64,000 nucleotides of DNA, taken from positions 124,001-188,000 of the forward strand of contig OY762933.1 of NCBI GenBank assembly GCA_963666765.1, in the 5' to 3' direction. The notes beneath the pieces were generated by a model. The model had not been told where the DNA came from. It made no database searches and was given only the letters and a program-made list of their open reading frames with translations. Both the position numbers and the translations under genes were made by a program. Positions within the stretch are counted from its first letter, which is position 1; each line of letters opens with the position of its first letter. Shown piece by piece: positions 60,064 through 64,000 of this stretch. The DNA comes from Foliamicus sp963666765 (lineage in GTDB: Bacteria; Pseudomonadota; Gammaproteobacteria; Steroidobacterales; Foliamicaceae).

Positions 60064-60861
60064 ATGCGCGAATTCAATTACTACCGCGCGGGTTCCGTGC
60101 GCGACGCGGCCAAGCGCCTGAGCGCGAGCGGGAACGCCATGCTGCTGGCCGGCGGAATGACACTGTTGCCGGCGCTCAAGATGCGCCTGAATCAACCCGG
60201 GGAACTGATCGACCTGGCCGATCTCGGCGAACTCAAGGGCATCAGGCTGAGCCGCAAGGGCGCGCAGGTCGGCGCCATGACCACCCATGCGGAGGTTGCG
60301 GAGAACGTGGAGTTGCGCGCCGCGATTCCGGTCCTGCCGCATGCGGCGGAATCGATCGGCGATCCGCAGGTGCGCAACCGTGGAACGCTGGGCGGTTCGC
60401 TGGCCAACAACGATCCCGCGGCCGACTACCCGGCGGTTGCGCTGGGACTGGGCGCCACCATCATCACCAACAAGCGCAAGATTTCCGCGGACGACTTCTT
60501 TACCGGGATGTTCGAGACGGCGCTGGGACGCGGAGAGATGGTCACCCAGGTGCTGTTCCCGATACCGCAGCAAGCGGGCTACGCGAAGTTCCCCAATCCC
60601 GCCACGCGCTACGCGCTGGTGGGCGTTTGCGTGGCGCAGTTCAAGACGGGTGTTCGGGTGGCCGTGACCGGCGCCGGCGCATCGGTTTACCGCCTGGAGG
60701 ATTTTGAGGACGCGCTGAGTGACGAGTTCTCCGAAGTCGCGCTGGACGGGTTGACCGCTTCCTCGGCGAGCCTGAACGACGACATGCATGCTGGCGCCGA
60801 TTACCGTGCGCACCTGGTGGGCGTCATGGCCCGCCGCGCCGTTGCAATGGCCCTCGACTGA
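60064..60861 (+). CDS. coxM: Molybdenum hydroxylase medium (FAD) subunit
   Basis: This 265-residue subunit starts at ATG 60064 (MREFNYYRAGSVRDAAKRL). The FAD-binding motifs AGGMTLLPALKMRLNQPGELIDL and RNRGTLGGSLANNDPAADYPA are those of CoxM-type and other xanthine-dehydrogenase-family FAD subunits. A C-terminal domain (ADYRAHLVGVMARRAVAMAL) completes the protein. It passes electrons from the iron-sulphur centres to a quinone or other acceptor. It lies 14 bp after coxL. A palindromic repeat separates it from the MoxR gene, but the operon order S-L-M-D-E is kept. Confidence 0.94.
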   Translation: MREFNYYRAGSVRDAAKRLSASGNAMLLAGGMTLLPALKMRLNQPGELIDLADLGELKGIRLSRKGAQVGAMTTHAEVAENVELRAAIPVLPHAAESIGDPQVRNRGTLGGSLANNDPAADYPAVALGLGATIITNKRKISADDFFTGMFETALGRGEMVTQVLFPIPQQAGYAKFPNPATRYALVGVCVAQFKTGVRVAVTGAGASVYRLEDFEDALSDEFSEVALDGLTASSASLNDDMHAGADYRAHLVGVMARRAVAMALD

Positions 60862-60875
60862 GGTTCGGCGCTCCT

Positions 60876-60927
60876 CCGGGAGCGAAGGCGTCTCGCCTTC
60901 GACGAGGGCGGACGCCCTCGCTTCCGG
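60876..60927. repeat. Intergenic palindromic repeat, exemplary two-hairpin copy
   Basis: CGAAGGCG-TCT-CGCCTTCG and CGAGGGCG-GA-CGCCCTCG are two successive perfect hairpins enclosed by CCGGGAG and CTTCCGG. This is the clearest member of the family and sits between coxM and the MoxR gene, inside the operon. Confidence 0.85.
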
Positions 60928-60937
60928 GCAGGTGGAT

Positions 60938-61831
60938 ATGAATATGAACGCGTTACCGGAGTCCGTGGAGCAGGTTCACGGTCTGCTGGAAGGGCAGGAC
61001 TACATCGCCGGCGAGCGCCTGAGCACTGCCGTTTTTCTGGCGCTAAGCCTCAAGCGCCCGCTTTTCCTGGAGGGAGAGGCCGGTGTCGGCAAGACGGAAC
61101 TGGCCGTCGTGCTGGCCGCGGCGCTCAAGCGCCGCCTCATCCGCCTGCAGTGCCATGAGGGCCTGGACCTGGCCGGGGCGGCGTACGAATGGAACCATGC
61201 GCGGCAGATTCTGGCCATTCGTCTGGCCGAGGCGGAGGAGCGCGTGGACGATATGTCCGGGGACCTCTATTCGCGCGAGTTTCTGATCGAACGCCCGCTG
61301 CTCGAGGCGCTTTCGCCCTGTCCGGAGGGACCGCCGGTGCTTCTGGTTGACGAACTGGACCGGGCCGACGAGCCGTTTGAGGCCTATCTCCTCGAATTTC
61401 TGTCCGATTTTCGTATGAGCATTCCCGAACTGGGAGAGATCCGGGCGCCTGAGGCGCCCATCGTGGTGCTGACTTCCAATCGCACCCGCGAGGTGCACGA
61501 CGCGCTCAAGCGCCGCTGCCTGTACTGCTGGCTGGACTACCCGACGCAATCCGCCGAGGACCGCATACTTCAGGCCCGCGTGCCGGGACTGCCCGATGCC
61601 CTTCGCGCCAGAGTTGTCGGCTTCGTCCAGGGCCTGCGCAAGGAAGGCCTGTTCAAGTCGCCGGGCGTGTCGGAGACGCTGGATTGGGCGGAATCGCTCA
61701 TGGCCATGGGCGCCCGCGAAGTCGATACGAAAGCGGTCTCGGAAACGCTCGGCGCCCTGCTCAAGTACCAGGAGGACCTGGAGCAGGTCGACGAGTCCGT
61801 TGTCGACCGGCTCCTCGCAGCCTCAGTGTGA
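60938..61831 (+). CDS. coxD: MoxR-family AAA+ ATPase (CoxD-like)
   Basis: This 297-residue ATPase starts at ATG 60938; the longer frame upstream is repeat-encoded. The Walker A motif is GEAGVGKTE (residues 46-54), Walker B is VLLVDELDRADEP, sensor 1 is VLTSNRTREVHDALKRRC. These define the MoxR class. CoxD acts with CoxE to reshape the molybdenum enzyme, for example inserting sulphur and copper into apo-CO dehydrogenase; it works in the cytoplasm. The stop overlaps the VWA gene start by 4 bp (GTGA), so the two are coupled. Confidence 0.92.
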   Translation: MNMNALPESVEQVHGLLEGQDYIAGERLSTAVFLALSLKRPLFLEGEAGVGKTELAVVLAAALKRRLIRLQCHEGLDLAGAAYEWNHARQILAIRLAEAEERVDDMSGDLYSREFLIERPLLEALSPCPEGPPVLLVDELDRADEPFEAYLLEFLSDFRMSIPELGEIRAPEAPIVVLTSNRTREVHDALKRRCLYCWLDYPTQSAEDRILQARVPGLPDALRARVVGFVQGLRKEGLFKSPGVSETLDWAESLMAMGAREVDTKAVSETLGALLKYQEDLEQVDESVVDRLLAASV

Positions 61832-62997
61832 TCAAGCGGGACGCTCTCGCTCCCGGGAGGAGCGACCCGGCCCTGTCGCATCGCATCGTCAGTTTCGTGC
61901 GCACGCTGCGCGCCGCGGGTTTGCCGCTGGGCGTGGGCAAGAGCGCGCTGGCGCTTGAGGCCGCGAAGCGCATCGACATCGGCAACCGCGCCGAGTTCTC
62001 CGCTGCGCTGCGCTCGGTCCTGACCGTCAGTCCCGCCGAGGGCGTGCTGTTCGATTGCGCTTTTCCCATGTTCTTCGGCAACTCCGCGGCCTTTGCGCGG
62101 CTTGGCGACCTGCATGAGCTCGGTCTGCGTTCTCTGGGCGACGTCAAGCCCCCGCCGGGAGCCCTGCGCCTGCTGCGCGCCATGGACAGCGCATCCAACC
62201 TGATTGCCGCGCCCGGCGCCCAGCGGGCCATTGCGGGCGCCGGCTATTCGCCGCAGGAACGGCTCGCCTCCAGGGACTTCGCCCAGATGACGCCGGAGGA
62301 ACAGGACCAGGCGCGCGAACTGCTGCGGCGCGGCGTGCTCTGTCCCAGGCGCAAGGGAAGGCGATACAAGGCCGCCGCGCATGGAGCGCGGATCGACCTG
62401 CAGGCCACTTTGCGGGCGGGCCTCGCGTCCGGCGGCGAGCTGGCGCAACTGAAGCGCAAGACGCGCCGTGACGAACCCATGTCGCTGGTGCTGCTGTTCG
62501 ACGTTTCAGGCTCCATGACCACCTATGCACGCATGGCCATCCATTTCGCCCACGCGCTGTGCAGCGCCCGCCGCAACGTCGAAGTGTTCGTTTTTGCAAC
62601 CCGCCTGACCCGGGTGACCCGCGAACTGCGCGGGCGGGATGGGGACGTGGCGACCGCCGCGGCGCTCGCGGCCGCCCCGGACTGGGAAGGGGGCACGCGC
62701 ATCGCGTCCGCCATTGGCCAGTTCAACCGGCAATGGTCGCGGCGGGTGCTGGCCCGGCCCGGCATGGTGCTGCTGTTCAGCGATGGCCTGGAGCGGGCCT
62801 ACGTCGAAGAACTGCGTTTCGAGGCGGCGCGCCTGCGGCGATCCTGCAAGCGCCTGGTATGGCTGAATCCGCTGCTGGGCTATAAGGGTTTCCAGCCGCG
62901 GGCCCGCGGCGTGCTTGCGCTGCTGCCCGCCGTGCACGAGCATCGCGCGGCCCATAACGTCGAAAGCCTGCTGGGGCTTGCCGACGCGTTAGAGTAG
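61828..62997 (+). CDS. coxE: VWA-domain CoxE-like protein
   Basis: This 389-residue protein starts at GTG 61828, overlapping the MoxR stop. The first codons (IKRDALAPGRSD) lie over a repeat copy at 61838-61862. A helical CoxE-type N-terminal domain follows (RTLRAAGLPLGVGKSALAL). The von Willebrand A domain has the MIDAS motif DVSGSM at residues 225-230, plus TRIASAIGQFN and LLFSDGLERAY. CoxE partners with CoxD in maturation of the molybdenum enzyme. The gene ends the operon; the next gene, on the opposite strand, lies in less GC-rich DNA. Confidence 0.9.
   Translation: MIKRDALAPGRSDPALSHRIVSFVRTLRAAGLPLGVGKSALALEAAKRIDIGNRAEFSAALRSVLTVSPAEGVLFDCAFPMFFGNSAAFARLGDLHELGLRSLGDVKPPPGALRLLRAMDSASNLIAAPGAQRAIAGAGYSPQERLASRDFAQMTPEEQDQARELLRRGVLCPRRKGRRYKAAAHGARIDLQATLRAGLASGGELAQLKRKTRRDEPMSLVLLFDVSGSMTTYARMAIHFAHALCSARRNVEVFVFATRLTRVTRELRGRDGDVATAAALAAAPDWEGGTRIASAIGQFNRQWSRRVLARPGMVLLFSDGLERAYVEELRFEAARLRRSCKRLVWLNPLLGYKGFQPRARGVLALLPAVHEHRAAHNVESLLGLADALE
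61838..61862. repeat. Partial palindromic repeat within the start of coxE
   Basis: GGGACGCTCTCGCTCCCGGGAGG is a partial unit. It is translated as part of the N-terminus of the VWA protein, before the first conserved helix. Confidence 0.5.
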
Positions 62998-63092
62998 GCC
63001 GCTACACTTGCGCTGTAGAGTGGAGAACCATCAAGATCAGCACATTTCCATTGCCATAGTCACCGGAATGCCCCACAAGCTGGAATTTCCTG

Positions 63093-64000
63093 CTATTGAT
63101 ATAAGAATGCCGCGGCACTGGAAACTCGGTTCAGTGTGGAGCGCACCTCGTATAGCAAATCGTCTGCTGGAATATCAGGGTCTTGACCGGCCATCTCGTA
63201 TCCCAGTGCCATTGAATATTCCGAGAAGGCAATTTCATACGACAAACGTCGAAACGCCAGATCCTCCGGACCACCCGTCTTGAGTGCTTTAGCTACGACT
63301 GGATGATCAAGATTAATAATGATCCGCAATGCTGCATCGTCATATACAGATCGTGCTTCGTCAGAACCCAGGTTTTCGTAGCCAACGCTGAAGCCGCCTT
63401 TTGGTTTCCGGCGTTTTCCTGATCCTCCCGATGGTGATACGCTATCGACACCCGCCGGATTTGGTAAGCCGCTTGCTTGCAATTGAGGATTGGGGCGGTT
63501 TTGTGGTTTCCTCGACTCGGTGACGGTTGTCATTTCAGGCTTGTCCACATCGCCCGGAGTGTCAATTCCTTGGATCCAAGATGAATGGTCCTCCCCAGCT
63601 GATTGTCCAGAGCCAAACAGGGAGGTTGCCGAACCCGCTTTTGATGTGGCTGAGCGAATTTCCGCTAACCGATCTTGCACTCGCCGAAAGTCATCGTTCA
63701 GGACATCAGAGATCTTATTTGCTTCCGCCGCCAACCTACGTGCCTGTTCTGATCGCTGTTCATTCCTATAGTCCTCAGCTAATTGTTTTCGAACCCTCTC
63801 CAGGTTTGCACCGAGAAAGCCGACCAAGACACGAACAACCGGGTGCTCTGGGTTTAGTTGTAAGGAGCGGGAATCGTCATAGGGCTCAATCCGAGATTCG
63901 AAAGTCTCTATTGCCGGCACGTCAATTTCGCCAAACAAATAGGAGCCGTGATCCTTCCGCGTTATTCCACAATCTTCGATTCCCACTAAATTCCCGACGC
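63093..64000 (-). CDS. C-terminal part of an unidentified protein in less GC-rich DNA
   Basis: About 300 residues are seen and the frame is open to the window end (the sequence before GTG 63986 continues GNLVGIEDCGITRKDHG), so the start lies outside. The visible part contains an N-terminal RIEPYDDSRSLQLNPEHPVVRVLVGFLG block, a coiled-coil-like stretch rich in Arg and Glu (EDYRNEQRSEQARRLAAEANK), a disordered linker with KPQNRPNPQLQ and SPSGGSGKRRKPKGG, and a compact end (RIIINLDHPVVAKALKTGGPEDLAFRRLS). The repeated NPEHPVV and NLDHPVV segments suggest two related beta elements. I recall similar patterns at the C-termini of HSP90-like ATPases near defence genes, but this is a guess. Base composition and codon use differ from the neighbours, which suggests transfer. 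Confidence 0.55.
   Translation of the reverse strand, partial: VGNLVGIEDCGITRKDHGSYLFGEIDVPAIETFESRIEPYDDSRSLQLNPEHPVVRVLVGFLGANLERVRKQLAEDYRNEQRSEQARRLAAEANKISDVLNDDFRRVQDRLAEIRSATSKAGSATSLFGSGQSAGEDHSSWIQGIDTPGDVDKPEMTTVTESRKPQNRPNPQLQASGLPNPAGVDSVSPSGGSGKRRKPKGGFSVGYENLGSDEARSVYDDAALRIIINLDHPVVAKALKTGGPEDLAFRRLSYEIAFSEYSMALGYEMAGQDPDIPADDLLYEVRSTLNRVSSAAAFLYQ

Noticed and set aside
5777..61862. Dispersed GC palindromes as simple intrinsic terminators
   Set aside because: They lack T-runs, several lie inside operons (for example coxM to coxD) or in coding ends, and they share a common sequence, so a repeat family explains them better.
63008..63283. A 91-codon plus-strand frame after coxE
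   Set aside because: It is mostly antisense to the better-supported minus-strand protein and has no family match.
1..64000. CRISPR array, tRNA or rRNA genes, intact insertion sequences
   Set aside because: No regularly spaced direct repeats, no cloverleaf-like sequence, no rRNA-like conserved blocks and no transposase were seen.

Overview
The window is GC-rich DNA from a Gram-negative bacterium, most likely an uncultivated proteobacterium and probably a gammaproteobacterium. The evidence is three TonB-dependent receptors, lipoproteins with standard lipoboxes, many twin-arginine (Tat) leaders, a tripartite tricarboxylate transporter and the absence of Gram-positive features. I see no rRNA, tRNA, CRISPR array or intact insertion sequence. 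Genes are packed in short operons with 1-8 bp overlaps, and many starts are GTG or TTG. The gene content is catabolic and accessory, typical of an oligotroph or host-associated degrader of small organic acids and amides. The lineage is inferred.

Region 1 (1-17 kb). A peptidase M1-like gene is broken by an in-frame stop at the left edge. It is followed by a HigBA toxin-antitoxin pair, a DUF4870 membrane protein, a retropepsin-like aspartic protease, and then a cluster of five DUF1838-family proteins (2315, 5855, 8848, 9764, 10704), most with Tat leaders. These are interleaved with a TonB receptor, an NmrA-like reductase, a LysR regulator and an alpha/beta hydrolase that lacks its catalytic His. 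Next come a Tat-exported beta-propeller hydrolase-like protein, gloB, moaB, a HigA antitoxin preceded by a 19-codon remnant of its toxin, a DUF488 protein and a ParDE pair.

Region 2 (17-37.5 kb). A class III aminotransferase is followed by two near-duplicate lipoproteins (regulatory domain, c-type heme motif, Vgb-like propeller) on either side of an IlvE-like aminotransferase, with a third diverged copy at 35.6 kb. An aldehyde dehydrogenase is divergent from a seven-gene operon at 25.1-34.8 kb: hydantoinase/oxoprolinase B and A, a ThDP enzyme, an acyl-CoA dehydrogenase and TctCBA. This looks like uptake plus degradation of one unidentified carboxylate.

Region 3 (37.5-56.3 kb). This block is mostly on the minus strand. 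It holds two TonB receptors, moeA, two paralogous MFS transporters around a VOC protein, and a second hydantoinase A/B pair in an operon with an MmgE/PrpD protein and a YrdC-like protein. A second MmgE/PrpD gene and an amidase follow.

Region 4 (56.4-63 kb). A molybdenum hydroxylase operon of the CO dehydrogenase type has the order coxG-S-L-M-D(MoxR)-E(VWA). The large subunit has the form II AYRGAGR signature. moaB and moeA in the same window would supply its cofactor. The last kilobase is visibly less GC-rich and carries the C-terminal part of an unidentified protein.

A family of GC-rich palindromic intergenic repeats runs through the window in about 13 full or partial copies. Its two-hairpin unit reads roughly GGGAGCGAGGGCGTCC plus its complement. 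Copies often extend into the ends of genes, where they are translated as EGVPPS-like peptides.
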